Shown here: in pieces, positions 1 to 9,002 of the stretch
Numbering within the stretch: position 1 is the first letter of the stretch
How the letters are laid out: each line of letters starts with the position of its first letter
Assembly (NCBI GenBank): GCA_017545045.1
Contig: JAFYDA010000001.1
Location: 40,763-104,762, forward strand
DNA from: Prevotella sp.
GTDB lineage: Bacteria; Bacteroidota; Bacteroidia; Bacteroidales; Bacteroidaceae
Direction of reading: 5' to 3'
DNA length: 64,000 nt
Made by a program: the position numbers and the translations under genes
Notes under the pieces: model-generated
Databases searched by the model: none
What the model saw: the letters and a program-made list of their open reading frames with translations, nothing else
What the model was told of the DNA's origin: nothing

Positions 1-2514
1 TTCGGTGCAGGTGCAGGCGTAGTGACCCATGGCTACTCGGCACTGGTGCGTGGCAACACAACCGTCACCATTCAGGCCAAGTCCGAAATTGGAAAGAGCG
101 TTTATGGCGGTGGCCAGATTGCCTCAGTAGGTAAATACGGCCTTGACGCCAAGGAGATGCCTTCTATATTGAAAGGCGGTGGTGTTTGTGCCGTCACTAT
201 CAAGGATAACGTCAAAGTCGGCGTTAAAGGCGGCGGTGACGTCTTTGGTGCCGGTCAGGGTATTGACAAACCGTTTGTATCTGGAGAGTCCCAGCGTATG
301 ACGGTCATCAACGGTGTTAGTGATACGGAGTATTTTACTTCTCCTGAAAGTTACAAGACGTTCCTTGAAACATTGGGCTTGGCTACTGCCCCCACAGTGA
401 ACATCGAAGGTAGCGCCTTTGTGAACGGTTCCGTCTATGGCGGCGGCGAGGTAGGTATTACCAAGGGCGCTGTGGTGGTAAACATCAAGGGCGGTACGAT
501 AGAAAAGGATGTGTATGGCGGCGGTAAACTGGCCGACACGAACACCGGCAACCGCACTCACACGTATGCAGTGGCTACACCACCATACGCCACTTCTGAA
601 ACCCTTTATACTCGCACGGGGGCTGGTACGGATGAAAGTCCTTACAAGTACGAGGCTGTAGAAAACATAGTCGAAGGTACTACCTACTATAAGGCAGTAG
701 AAGTATGGGCGGATAATAATAAGCAAACGGCGTTGCATACTACTTCTGTCAACCTCACCGGCGGTGTCATCAAGGGCGATGCCTACGGTGGCGGACTGGG
801 CGATGCCGACCATCCGGCACTGGTCTACGGCGATGTGCAGGTAGAACTGAACGGAACAACGGTCGTAACGAATGATGTATCCACACCTACGCCTGTAACC
901 GGCAAGGGTTGTCAGGTGAGCCGCGTGTTCGGCTGTAACAACGTGAACGGTTCGCCGAAGGGCAAGGTGAATGTGCATGTCTACGCCACGCAGCGTGAAG
1001 GTAAGAATACCGTTGGCGCGAGCGACAAAGTGGCTGCCAGCAAATACAGTGGCGGCGAAAACGACGGCGAGTGGAACCCTAACACCTTCGACGTGCAGGC
1101 CGTCTACGGCGGCGGCAACATGGCGGCCTACGAACCTGTGAACGCGCTACTCGACTATAGCGTGGACGCGAATAAGGATGCAGTAAATGCCGCTTACGCC
1201 CGTGTCATCATCGACGGTTGCGACCTGACCAGCATCGGTCAGGTGTATGGCGGCGGTAATGCGGCCTCAGCACCGGCCACCTACATCACCATCAACGGCG
1301 ACTACGAAATTGGCGAGGTGTTCGGTGGTGGTAACGGTAAGGATCGTATTACAAAGAACGACGTAGAGATGGACAACCCCGGTGCCAACGTGGGCTTCCA
1401 CGCTTATCCCGAAGGCACAACGTATGACGTTCGCAATGCCGCTCCTTACATCTACGGCTCCGGCGTGGCCCTGACCGAGATCTTCGGCGGTATCGTCCAT
1501 GCTGTCTACGGCGGTTCGAACTCCAAGGGAAACATTAGGACGGAGTCCCACGTGATTCTCGATGACCAAGGCTGTCACTTCGACGTGGGCGAGGCCTACG
1601 GCGGCGGTAAGAGTGCCGACATGGATGGTGCGGCCAACCTTGAAATCAGGTGTATCAGTCAGATGGGAATCATCTACGGCGGTGCCGAAAATGCCGACGT
1701 GCTGGGCGACGTGACGCTGAACGTCACCAACGGACACTACGATCAGGTGTTCGGCGGCAACAACGAGGGCGGACGCATCGGCGGATCCATCACGGTGAAC
1801 ATCGAGGAAACGGGCTGTAACCCCATCATCATTGGCGAGCTCTATGGCGGCGGCAACAAGGCTGGCTACTCCAAGTGGGGCTACAAGAAAGTGAGCGGCA
1901 AGTGGCTGCCACGCGAGTCGAAGACCGATAATGATGGCGAGGAACAGTACACCACCGGCGTTGGGGAAAATGGTTACGATGACCCGCAGGTGAATGTGAA
2001 GTCGTTCACCAGCATCGGCAACATCTTTGGCGGTGGCTACGGTGAAAGTGCCAAGATGGTGGCCGACCCGCACATCTACATCGACGAGGTGAGCGGACTG
2101 TGGTATGACGATGACAAGTCGGTATTCACCGAATGGACCGGCGACATCGACGGCGACATAGTGACCATTCCCGCCCACACAAAGGGAACTGCCATCGGTG
2201 CCATTCAGAATGTCTTCGGCGGCGGCAATGCCGCTCCTGTCATCGGCACACCGCATGTATATATTGGTACGCAGGAGTACGTGAAGATTATTACTGGCAT
2301 TGTTGTTGGAACAACCGACGTGAGAGGCTATTACACTCTTAACAATGGTTCATACACTGAAGTAAAAGGTGATAATGCTGTCCCAGCCGTGGCCAACACC
2401 ACTTACTACAAAAAAGTCGTGGGCGTCGACATCCGCGGCAACGTCTATGGCGGCGGTAACAACGCTACTGTGACGGGCGACACGGACGTACAGATAGGAC
2501 GGAAAATTGAATAA
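1..2514 (+). CDS. Giant cell-surface repeat protein with V(Y/F)GGG motifs, 3' end only
   Basis: The frame is open from base 1, so the gene starts upstream; about 837 codons are visible. The protein is a string of roughly 18 repeats of 35-60 residues, each ending in a turn such as SVYGGG, QVYGGGN, EVFGGGN or NIFGGGY, with the short beta-strand pattern expected of a beta-helix or beta-roll. Two inserted segments share the wording TTYYK (near nt 690 and nt 2400), which suggests an internal duplicated module. No catalytic motif is visible. The last repeat runs straight to the stop, with no recognisable C-terminal sorting or anchor domain. The role is probably that of a secreted or surface structural/adhesin protein; this is inferred from repeat architecture only. 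The nitroreductase ATG follows 4 bp after the stop, so the two may share a transcript. Confidence 0.8.
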   Translation, partial: FGAGAGVVTHGYSALVRGNTTVTIQAKSEIGKSVYGGGQIASVGKYGLDAKEMPSILKGGGVCAVTIKDNVKVGVKGGGDVFGAGQGIDKPFVSGESQRMTVINGVSDTEYFTSPESYKTFLETLGLATAPTVNIEGSAFVNGSVYGGGEVGITKGAVVVNIKGGTIEKDVYGGGKLADTNTGNRTHTYAVATPPYATSETLYTRTGAGTDESPYKYEAVENIVEGTTYYKAVEVWADNNKQTALHTTSVNLTGGVIKGDAYGGGLGDADHPALVYGDVQVELNGTTVVTNDVSTPTPVTGKGCQVSRVFGCNNVNGSPKGKVNVHVYATQREGKNTVGASDKVAASKYSGGENDGEWNPNTFDVQAVYGGGNMAAYEPVNALLDYSVDANKDAVNAAYARVIIDGCDLTSIGQVYGGGNAASAPATYITINGDYEIGEVFGGGNGKDRITKNDVEMDNPGANVGFHAYPEGTTYDVRNAAPYIYGSGVALTEIFGGIVHAVYGGSNSKGNIRTESHVILDDQGCHFDVGEAYGGGKSADMDGAANLEIRCISQMGIIYGGAENADVLGDVTLNVTNGHYDQVFGGNNEGGRIGGSITVNIEETGCNPIIIGELYGGGNKAGYSKWGYKKVSGKWLPRESKTDNDGEEQYTTGVGENGYDDPQVNVKSFTSIGNIFGGGYGESAKMVADPHIYIDEVSGLWYDDDKSVFTEWTGDIDGDIVTIPAHTKGTAIGAIQNVFGGGNAAPVIGTPHVYIGTQEYVKIITGIVVGTTDVRGYYTLNNGSYTEVKGDNAVPAVANTTYYKKVVGVDIRGNVYGGGNNATVTGDTDVQIGRKIE

Positions 2515-2518
2515 GACG

Positions 2519-3289
2519 ATGAAGAACCTGCTGAACCGCCGGACCATCCGCAAATATGCGGACAGGGACGTAGAGAAAGATTTGCTGGACCGCCTGATGA
2601 CGGAGGCTTCACGCACGCAGACCATGGGTAACCTGCAACTCTACAGCGTTGTCGTCACTCGCTCTGCGACGATGAAGCAGAAGCTGGCACCCGCCCATTT
2701 CAACCAGCCCATGGTAACAGAGGCGCCCGTGGTGCTCACCGTCTGTGCCGACTTCAACCGCACGAGTTTCTGGGCCCGCTGCCGCAAGGCCGAGCCGGGC
2801 TACGACAACTTCCTGTCGTTTATGAACGCGGCCACCGATGCCCTACTCTACACGCAGACGCTGTGCAACCTCATGGACGAGGAGGGGCTGGGCTACTGCT
2901 TTCTGGGCACCACCGTCTACCAGCCGCAGCTGATTATCGACGCGCTGAAGCTGCCGAAGCTCACGATGCCCGTGGCCACGCTGACGGTGGGGTGGCCCGC
3001 CGAAGAGCCTCCCCTCTCCGACCGCCTGCCCTTAGAGAGTTTCGTCCATCAGGAGGAATACCACGACTACATGGGCATGGACATCGACAAGTATTACTAT
3101 GAGAAGGAACACCTGACAGAAAACCAGCACTTCGTCCGCATCAACCACAAGGAGACGCTGGCACAGGTGTTTACCGACATACGCTACACCCGCCAGGACA
3201 ATGAGGCCATGTCGAAAGAATTGGTCATGGCGCTCATACGCCAAGGTTTTCTTCCCTACAACGTCATAAGAGCGGGAGGCCTCCACTGA
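2519..3289 (+). CDS. Nitroreductase family protein (NADPH-dependent flavin oxidoreductase type)
   Basis: A 256-residue protein with the N-terminal LLNRRTIRKY signature of FMN nitroreductases (the Arg-rich FMN phosphate contact) and the middle region GLGYCFLGT followed by LPKLTMPVATLTVGWP, typical of the NfsA/FRP branch. Family members reduce nitroaromatics, flavins or quinones with NAD(P)H in the cytoplasm. The substrate cannot be told from sequence. I chose ATG 2519; an in-frame TTG at 2507 lies inside the preceding gene and is less likely. It ends before a strong hairpin terminator at 3356-3399 and is convergent with the MFS transporter gene. Confidence 0.88.
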   Translation: MKNLLNRRTIRKYADRDVEKDLLDRLMTEASRTQTMGNLQLYSVVVTRSATMKQKLAPAHFNQPMVTEAPVVLTVCADFNRTSFWARCRKAEPGYDNFLSFMNAATDALLYTQTLCNLMDEEGLGYCFLGTTVYQPQLIIDALKLPKLTMPVATLTVGWPAEEPPLSDRLPLESFVHQEEYHDYMGMDIDKYYYEKEHLTENQHFVRINHKETLAQVFTDIRYTRQDNEAMSKELVMALIRQGFLPYNVIRAGGLH

Positions 3290-3295
3290 TTTCTG

Positions 3296-3393
3296 TAGCG
3301 CCTCCCCAGATTTCTGCGGAGCCTCCCTGTGATTCTGGGGAGGCTCCGCAGAAAACTGTAGAGCCTCCGCAGAAATCTGGGGAGGCTCTACAG
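3296..3393. repeat. Cluster of palindromic CCTCC...CTGCGGAG repeats
   Basis: Three to four related, partly inverted copies of a roughly 20-25 bp unit (CCTCCCCAGATTTCTGCGGAG and its reverse complement CTCCGCAGAAATCTGGGGAGG) fill the gap between two convergent genes. The last two copies form the 13-bp stem of a terminator hairpin. A related palindrome, TTTCTGCGG-5nt-CCGCAGAAA, lies at 33857-33879. This looks like a REP/BIME-type dispersed element. A short ORF across it is repetitive and not believable as a gene. Confidence 0.7.
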
Positions 3394-3399
3394 TTTTTT
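3356..3399 (+). terminator. Rho-independent terminator after the nitroreductase
   Basis: A perfect 13-bp stem, CTGTAGAGCCTCC (3356-3368) with GGAGGCTCTACAG (3381-3393), and a 12-nt loop, followed by six T residues. It serves the plus-strand nitroreductase transcript and is built from the dispersed palindromic repeat that fills this gap. Confidence 0.8.
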
Positions 3400-3421
3400 C
3401 CAACAATTTACAGTCACTTCA

Positions 3422-4879
3422 TCATTCCACCACAATGGGCTTGTACTTCGGCACAAGAGCCTTCATAATGAACCATCCGATGAGGTAGGCCACGGCGCAG
3501 TAGCAGAACACGATCATGTAGCCTGCGGGCTTGCCCGTCTCGCCAAAGAACGAGAACGCCTCACCCTGGGCTTCGGCATAGTCAAACAGCAGACCCGACA
3601 GCTTATTGATGGCAAAGCTGCACAAGCCGCCGAACATCGTACCGATACCGGTGATGGTAGCCACAGCCGACTTGGGGAACATATCGCCGATGGTGCTGTA
3701 GAGGTTGGCCGACCAAGCCTGATGGCCTGCACCTGCAAAGCCGATGATAATGGCGGGAATCCAAGGCGAAATGCCCGACAAGGGCTGTGCGAACATGGCG
3801 AAGATGGGGAAGAAGGCGAAGATGAGCATGGCACGCATGCGGCCGGCGTATGGGTTCATGCCCCGTCTCTCCACAAAGAGCTTGGGCAGGTAGCCTCCAT
3901 AGATGGACACCACGGTGACGATGAGATAGAGCGTGAAGAGAAGCATCTTGCCCGTAAAGGTGGTGACAGGGAAACCCAGCGAATTGAAATAGTCGGGAGC
4001 CCAGAAGAGGAGGAACCACCACACGCCGTCGGTGAAGAACTTACCAACGATGAAGGCCCATGTCTGCTTATACTTGAAGCACTGCCACAACGACAGTTTC
4101 ACGCCATCGTCCTTCTCTTCCTCGGCGGCCTTCTCCTTCACAGCGGTGTCGCTGTCAGAGTTAATATAGATCAGTTCAGAAGGATTGACAAACCGGCTCT
4201 TCGAGGGTGACGTATAGAGGAAGAGCCACATCCCGGCCCACACAAAGCCCAGGGCACCAATGATGATGAACGCCATCTCCCAGCCGTAGGCATCGGCCAG
4301 CGTGGGAATGGCGAGGGGTGCCATCAACGCACCGATGGAAGCACCGGCATTGAAGATCGACGTGGCCAGTGCACGGTCTTTCTTCGGGAAATACTCGGCA
4401 GTAACCTTGATGGCAGCAGGGAAGTTGCCCGACTCACCCATGGCAAGAATCATGCGGCAGGCAACGAACAGCCACACGCTGGCTGTAAGTCCGAAGAGGC
4501 CCACCTGGGCGGCTTTCTGCATGCCCTTCAGCACTTCCACGCTCTCCACGTCGTTAATCCAGCAGGTGGCAACGCCACATCCTGCGTGCAGACATGCACC
4601 GACACTCCACAACACGATAGCCCAGATGTAGCCCCGCTTGGTGCCCATCCAGTCGATGAAGCGACCGGCAAAGATTGAGATGACGGCATAGAAAAGTGAG
4701 AAAATGGCCGTGATGGTGCCATAGTCGTCGTTATCCCAGTGGAAGTCCACTGAGATATAGTTGGTATTCAACAGGGACAGAACCTGACGATCCAGATAGT
4801 TGATGGTGGTTGCCATGAACAGCAATCCACAGATGACCCAACGGAAGCTGGACATTTTCGATGTTTGTACGGGAGTCAT
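3422..4879 (-). CDS. MFS transporter, hexuronate (ExuT-like) / anion:cation symporter family
   Basis: About 485 residues with 12 predicted membrane helices. The N-terminus RWVICGLLFMATTINYLDRQVLSLL is the hallmark of the ACS branch of the major facilitator superfamily (ExuT, DgoT, GudP), which imports hexuronates or sugar acids with protons across the inner membrane. A large cytoplasmic loop follows helix 6. I chose ATG 4879; the longer frame would need a TTG at 4912 lying in repeat-like AT-rich DNA. It is the last gene of a three-gene run (EIIC, KduI, MFS) and lies 66 bp after kduI. Together with KduI this supports uptake of pectin-derived uronates; the exact substrate is inferred. Confidence 0.85.
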   Translation of the reverse strand: MTPVQTSKMSSFRWVICGLLFMATTINYLDRQVLSLLNTNYISVDFHWDNDDYGTITAIFSLFYAVISIFAGRFIDWMGTKRGYIWAIVLWSVGACLHAGCGVATCWINDVESVEVLKGMQKAAQVGLFGLTASVWLFVACRMILAMGESGNFPAAIKVTAEYFPKKDRALATSIFNAGASIGALMAPLAIPTLADAYGWEMAFIIIGALGFVWAGMWLFLYTSPSKSRFVNPSELIYINSDSDTAVKEKAAEEEKDDGVKLSLWQCFKYKQTWAFIVGKFFTDGVWWFLLFWAPDYFNSLGFPVTTFTGKMLLFTLYLIVTVVSIYGGYLPKLFVERRGMNPYAGRMRAMLIFAFFPIFAMFAQPLSGISPWIPAIIIGFAGAGHQAWSANLYSTIGDMFPKSAVATITGIGTMFGGLCSFAINKLSGLLFDYAEAQGEAFSFFGETGKPAGYMIVFCYCAVAYLIGWFIMKALVPKYKPIVVE

Positions 4880-4891
4880 ATTTATGCAATT

Positions 4892-4945
4892 CTTAATCGG
4901 CAAAGCCGACAACTCTTAGTTCTTAATTCTTAACTCTTAATTCCG
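4892..4945. repeat. AT-rich dispersed repeat (TTCTTAA/CTCTTAA heptamers)
   Basis: The spacer between kduI and the MFS gene consists of reiterated 7-bp words such as TTCTTAA and CTCTTAA. It resembles the heptamer repeats found inside MurF-Alr, GH115 and the small secreted protein elsewhere in this window. Confidence 0.45.
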
Positions 4946-5926
4946 TCATCGGATGTCGATGACAGGAATATTATCCTTATCGTTGTAGTAGAGGTTCTCG
5001 CCAGCCATGCCCCAGATGAAGGTGTAGTAGTAGGTGCCGGCGGCGGCGTGCATCGACCACTCGGGGGACATGATGGCCTGCTCGTTGTGGAGCCATACGA
5101 CGCGGCTCTCCTGCGGCTCACCCATGATGTGCGCGATGGTCTGACCCTCGGGCAGGTTGAAGTAGTAGTAAGCCTCAATACGGCGACCGTGGGTGTGGGG
5201 CGGCATGGTGTTCCATGCGGCACCGGGGTTGAGCTGCGTCAGTCCGAGTTGCAGCTGGCAGGGGCCTTCCTCTAATACGTCGTTCACGATAAGTTTGTAG
5301 ACGGTGCGGTTGTTGCACTCTTCGAGCGAGCCGACGGGGCCCCAGACGGCGGCCTTCAGCGAGCCCTTGCGACCGTCGAGCGTAATCCACTGCGTCTTGT
5401 AGTGCTGGTGGGCGGTGGCGCTGTTGAGGTAGAACTTGGCGGGCTTGGCGGCATCCTTCGAACGGAAGAGCACCTCCTTGTTCACGTCCTTGTCCTTAGC
5501 GATGTGGCCGCGACCGATGTAGAGGGCCTCCTTGGGTGAGAGCGCATACTCCTTGCCGTCGACGATGACCACGCCGTCGCCCTCGCCGCAGTTCACTACG
5601 CCGAGTTCACGGTTGTAGAGGAAATACTTGTCCTTGATGCCGGGGTCTACGTCGAGGCCCAGGTCGCGGAAGTTCTCTAACTTCAGGTCCTTCGTCACAG
5701 GCATGGCACCGCCGAATATGAAGCGGTCGTAGTGCGAGTACGTCAAGTTAATCTTGTCGGCCTCCATCACTTTCTCCATGACGAAGCGCTCACGCAGGGT
5801 CTTCGTGTCATAGTGCTTCACGTCCTCCGGATGGCATGCCGTCTGGAAGTTCACGGTCTGCTGGGCGAAGGCGGAAACGAATGTCGTTGCCAGCAGCGCT
5901 GTTGTAATCAATGTTCTTTTTTTCAT
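4946..5926 (-). CDS. kduI: 5-dehydro-4-deoxy-D-glucuronate isomerase (KduI) with a signal peptide
   Basis: Converts 5-keto-4-deoxyuronate, the product of pectin and glycosaminoglycan lyases, to 3-deoxy-D-glycero-2,5-hexodiulosonate. The cupin core is complete: the metal site [16 protein letters not shown] supplies two His and one Glu, and the final His is in the [20 protein letters not shown] segment, close to the E. coli wording. The odd part is the N-terminus: [20 protein letters not shown] followed by AQ|Q is a textbook Sec signal peptide, making this protein about 50 residues longer than the 278-residue cytoplasmic enzyme. It may therefore act in the periplasm. I used ATG 5926, which begins the signal peptide. 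It is the middle gene of the EIIC-kduI-MFS run. Confidence 0.93.
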   Translation of the reverse strand: MKKRTLITTALLATTFVSAFAQQTVNFQTACHPEDVKHYDTKTLRERFVMEKVMEADKINLTYSHYDRFIFGGAMPVTKDLKLENFRDLGLDVDPGIKDKYFLYNRELGVVNCGEGDGVVIVDGKEYALSPKEALYIGRGHIAKDKDVNKEVLFRSKDAAKPAKFYLNSATAHQHYKTQWITLDGRKGSLKAAVWGPVGSLEECNNRTVYKLIVNDVLEEGPCQLQLGLTQLNPGAAWNTMPPHTHGRRIEAYYYFNLPEGQTIAHIMGEPQESRVVWLHNEQAIMSPEWSMHAAAGTYYYTFIWGMAGENLYYNDKDNIPVIDIR

Positions 5927-5983
5927 ATACTTTGTTTTTAAAATCATTCGTTTCTTTAAATCTTCATTTCTTAAATCATCCTT

Positions 5984-7351
5984 TTACTTTGAATTCTTTT
6001 CCTCGCGGACGATGCGCATGCGGTTCCACACCACCATGCCGATGGTGATGAGTGTAAGCACACCCGCACCTACCCACTTCAGATAAGCCACACACTTGTA
6101 GATGACCCAGCCGAAGAGCGAGGAGGCGAAGTCGAGCGCGCCAGCCTGGAAGCCTTCGGGAATCTTGGCGGCAGGATCCTGCGTTTGGGCATACACCGTC
6201 TGGGCAGCCTGTGAGAAGGCAGGAGCCATGTCGGTAACGAACCACAGACCGATGCCGACGGCAACGATACCGACAATGAGCGTCTTCACCACATTTCCTT
6301 TCGTATAAGGCAGCACCATCACGAAAACGTAGAACATGCCGGCCAGCGATGCAAGTGGCAGGAACTCATTGCCAGGCAGTGCCACAGCCATGAGCAGTGC
6401 AAGCGGGATGAGTATCAGCGAGGCCACCAGTGTTGTAGGATGACCGATCACCAATGCAGGCGACATGCCGATATACACCTTCTTGCCTGCCCATTTCTTC
6501 TGAACCACTTCCTGCGTCTTCTCAGCAATCGGCTTCAGACCGTCGATGAAGAGTTTGGTGATACGGGGAATCAGCTCCATCACGGCACCCATCGTCACGC
6601 CGAGGAAGAGCACCTTCTTGATATCCAACTGAGCCACGGCACCTATCAGCGCACCCACGATGACACCCAACACGATGGGTTCACCCAGCACGCCGAATTT
6701 CTTCTTCAGTCCCTCGGCATCGATGTCGAGCTTCGAGAATCCCGGAATTCTGTCGAGCAACCAATTGATGCCGATAGCGAATGCCGTGAAGCTCTGACAG
6801 AAAGGCTGTGGGATGGAGATACCGTCCATATCGTCGTAGTAGCCCTGGAACTTGTCGGCTGTCAGGTCGGCCATCACCAACGTGATGATGTAGCACACGA
6901 TGGCAGCGAAATAGCCCCATGCCAGACTCTGGTCCATCACGAAATAGGCCACGGCGCCGATGAAGGCGAAGTGCCAGTAGTTCCACAGGTCAATGTTCAC
7001 CGTACGCGTACATTTCGTAATAAGCAACAGGAAGTTCACGCCCAGACAGATCGGAATGATCAGTGCGCCCACCGCGGTGTTATAGGCCACTGCCGCAGCG
7101 GCAGGCCATCCCATGTCGAACACGCCGAGCTGCAGGTCATACAGCCGGGAGATTTCAGACAGCGGGCTGCCGAAGTTGTTGGTCAGCAGGGCGGTGACGA
7201 TGCCCAAGCCGACGAAACCCACGCCGACGTAGAGTCCACTCTTGAGCGACTTGCCGAACTTCATGCCGATGCACAGACCGATGATGGTGAAGAGGATGGG
7301 CATCATGACGGATGCACCCAGACTAATAATGTAACTAAAAACTTGCTCCAT
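5984..7351 (-). CDS. PTS galactitol-type EIIC permease (GatC/SgcC-like), orphan
   Basis: 455 residues, strongly hydrophobic, with about a dozen membrane segments. The N-terminus (MEQVFSYIISLGASVMMPIL) and the NTAVGALIIPICLGVNFLLL region match the EIIC component of the galactitol PTS family, which normally moves a sugar while its EIIB partner phosphorylates it. No EIIA, EIIB, HPr or EI gene is nearby, so it may work as a phosphorylation-independent carrier; that is inference. It is first in the operon with kduI (57 bp downstream) and the MFS carrier, under a likely promoter at 7392-7425. Confidence 0.8.
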   Translation of the reverse strand: MEQVFSYIISLGASVMMPILFTIIGLCIGMKFGKSLKSGLYVGVGFVGLGIVTALLTNNFGSPLSEISRLYDLQLGVFDMGWPAAAAVAYNTAVGALIIPICLGVNFLLLITKCTRTVNIDLWNYWHFAFIGAVAYFVMDQSLAWGYFAAIVCYIITLVMADLTADKFQGYYDDMDGISIPQPFCQSFTAFAIGINWLLDRIPGFSKLDIDAEGLKKKFGVLGEPIVLGVIVGALIGAVAQLDIKKVLFLGVTMGAVMELIPRITKLFIDGLKPIAEKTQEVVQKKWAGKKVYIGMSPALVIGHPTTLVASLILIPLALLMAVALPGNEFLPLASLAGMFYVFVMVLPYTKGNVVKTLIVGIVAVGIGLWFVTDMAPAFSQAAQTVYAQTQDPAAKIPEGFQAGALDFASSLFGWVIYKCVAYLKWVGAGVLTLITIGMVVWNRMRIVREEKNSK

Positions 7352-7391
7352 ATAATCGTTAGAATGATTTGTTTTAGCGTAGAATACGGTG

Positions 7392-7425
7392 CAAAAGTAA
7401 CATTTTTTTTTCTATTTCCTGCAAA
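7392..7425 (-). promoter_or_regulatory. Bacteroidota-type promoter for the EIIC-kduI-MFS operon
   Basis: On the minus strand a -7 box TACTTTTG (7392-7399) with a -33-like TTTG (7422-7425), spacing 22 bp, slightly longer than the usual 19-21. It lies about 40 bp upstream of the EIIC start and is divergent from the M6 protease promoter. Confidence 0.5.
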
Positions 7426-7442
7426 AATTTGCATAAATTGTA

Positions 7443-7450
7443 TAACTTTG
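7443..7450 (+). promoter_or_regulatory. -7 box TAACTTTG for the M6 protease gene
   Basis: Matches the Bacteroidota consensus TAnnTTTG and lies 31 bp before the ATG at 7482. No clean TTTG box is present 20 bp upstream. Confidence 0.5.
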
Positions 7451-7481
7451 TGGCCTGATATTCAACATTCATACAATTAAA

Positions 7482-9002
7482 ATGATTAGAACGATATTTC
7501 TTGCTGTTGTAATGCTCTTACTGACTATCATCACGGGTGCTGCATCACCACGAAACAAGGGAATAGGATGCTGGCGTACCGCAAAGTCGCAGCAAACCGC
7601 CATGGCACGACTGGCATCGCCAAGCCAGAAGCCGCGCCACACCTGCTATCACGGCAGGAAACGGGGACTCGTCATTCTGGCAGAGTTCACCAATATGCAG
7701 TTCAAGAACGAACACACCCAACAGAAATACAACGACATACTGAACGCCGAAGGCTACACTACCGATGAAGGATTTCGTGGCAGCGTGGCCGACTATTTCC
7801 GCGACCAGTCGGGTGGACTGTTCGAGATGGTGTTCGACGTCGCAGGCCCCTATACAACCAAGAACGACTACAAATACTACGGTGAGAACGATGAAGACGG
7901 CTATGACCTGCACCCCGAAGAAATGATTATGGAGATGTGCCGGGCTGCCAACGCCGATGTCGATTTCGCCGACTATGACTGGGACGGTGACGGTGAAGTA
8001 GACGAGGTCTTCGTCATTTACGCCGGCAAAGGCGAGGCTGACAGCAACAACAAAAACACCATCTGGCCCCACATGTGGTCGCTGACGGAGATAGGCAAGA
8101 AACTTAAGCTCGATGGCATGGTCATCAACGTCTACGCCTGTTCCAGTGAACTGAAAGGCGACGGCACCATCGACGGCATCGGCAGCATCTGTCACGAGTT
8201 CTCTCACTGCCTGGGACTGCCCGACTTCTACGACACACTGCACGGCAAGGAGTTCGGTATGTCCGACTTCGACGTAATGGACGGGGGTTGCTACAGCGGT
8301 AACGGTTTTACGCCTGTGGGCTATACCGCCTACGAAAAAATGGTCTGCGGATGGCAAGAACCCATCGTGCTCGCCAACGAAGATGTGACCGTCGACAGCC
8401 TCAGGCCCATGAGCGAACAAGGCGACACCTATATTCTATACAACGACGCCCACCCCGACGAGTATTACCTCATAGAAAACCGCCAGAAGACAGGATGGGA
8501 CGCCGACTACCCTTCTCGCGGACTGATGATTACCCATGTGGATTACGACGAGAGGCTGTGGATTGACAACGTGCCTAACAGTATCTATACCAAGGAGCAG
8601 GCCAAGGAAGAAGGCATCAGCGGCAGCAACGACCATCAGCGCATGACTATCTTCCATGCCGACGGCAACGACAGCAGATGGCTCATTAATAACGACCTCT
8701 ACCCCTATATGACACACGACTCGCTGACAGCCACCTCGAAGCCAGCCGCCACGCTCTGGAACGAGAACTCAGAGGGAACGAAACTGATGCAGGGGGCCAT
8801 TCTGCACATCAAGCAACGCAAGGACGGCACCGTTGCTTTCCAGTACCGCGCCAAGCAACCGATTGCCGACGCCATTGTAGCTGTTCGTGCGTCCCGCAGC
8901 GACAGAAAGGTGTACACGCTCGACGGCCGTGTCGCAGGGACTGCTGTGGAGTCGCTGCGACACGGCATCTACATCGTTGATGGAAAAAAAGTCGTTCGCT
9001 AA
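7482..9002 (+). CDS. Secreted M6 family metalloprotease
   Basis: 506 residues. The N-terminus is a Sec signal peptide (MIRTIFLAVVMLLLTIITGA). The zinc motif HEFSHCLGLPD (about residues 238-248) fits HExxHxxGxxD of the immune-inhibitor-A (M6) family, and VADYFRDQSGGLFEMVFDV upstream is typical of these enzymes. The Asp-rich stretch DYDWDGDGEVDEVF (about residue 165) looks like a calcium loop. The C-terminus VYTLDGRVAG...GIYIVDGKKVVR resembles the short beta-sandwich tail common on secreted Prevotella proteins, perhaps a type IX sorting tail. It probably degrades extracellular protein. The stop overlaps that of the convergent MurF-Alr gene by 4 bp. Confidence 0.88.
   Translation: MIRTIFLAVVMLLLTIITGAASPRNKGIGCWRTAKSQQTAMARLASPSQKPRHTCYHGRKRGLVILAEFTNMQFKNEHTQQKYNDILNAEGYTTDEGFRGSVADYFRDQSGGLFEMVFDVAGPYTTKNDYKYYGENDEDGYDLHPEEMIMEMCRAANADVDFADYDWDGDGEVDEVFVIYAGKGEADSNNKNTIWPHMWSLTEIGKKLKLDGMVINVYACSSELKGDGTIDGIGSICHEFSHCLGLPDFYDTLHGKEFGMSDFDVMDGGCYSGNGFTPVGYTAYEKMVCGWQEPIVLANEDVTVDSLRPMSEQGDTYILYNDAHPDEYYLIENRQKTGWDADYPSRGLMITHVDYDERLWIDNVPNSIYTKEQAKEEGISGSNDHQRMTIFHADGNDSRWLINNDLYPYMTHDSLTATSKPAATLWNENSEGTKLMQGAILHIKQRKDGTVAFQYRAKQPIADAIVAVRASRSDRKVYTLDGRVAGTAVESLRHGIYIVDGKKVVR

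Noticed and set aside
124-978. 284-residue minus-strand frame opposite the repeat protein
   Set aside because: Low-complexity shadow of the Gly-rich repeat gene with no domain or start signal.
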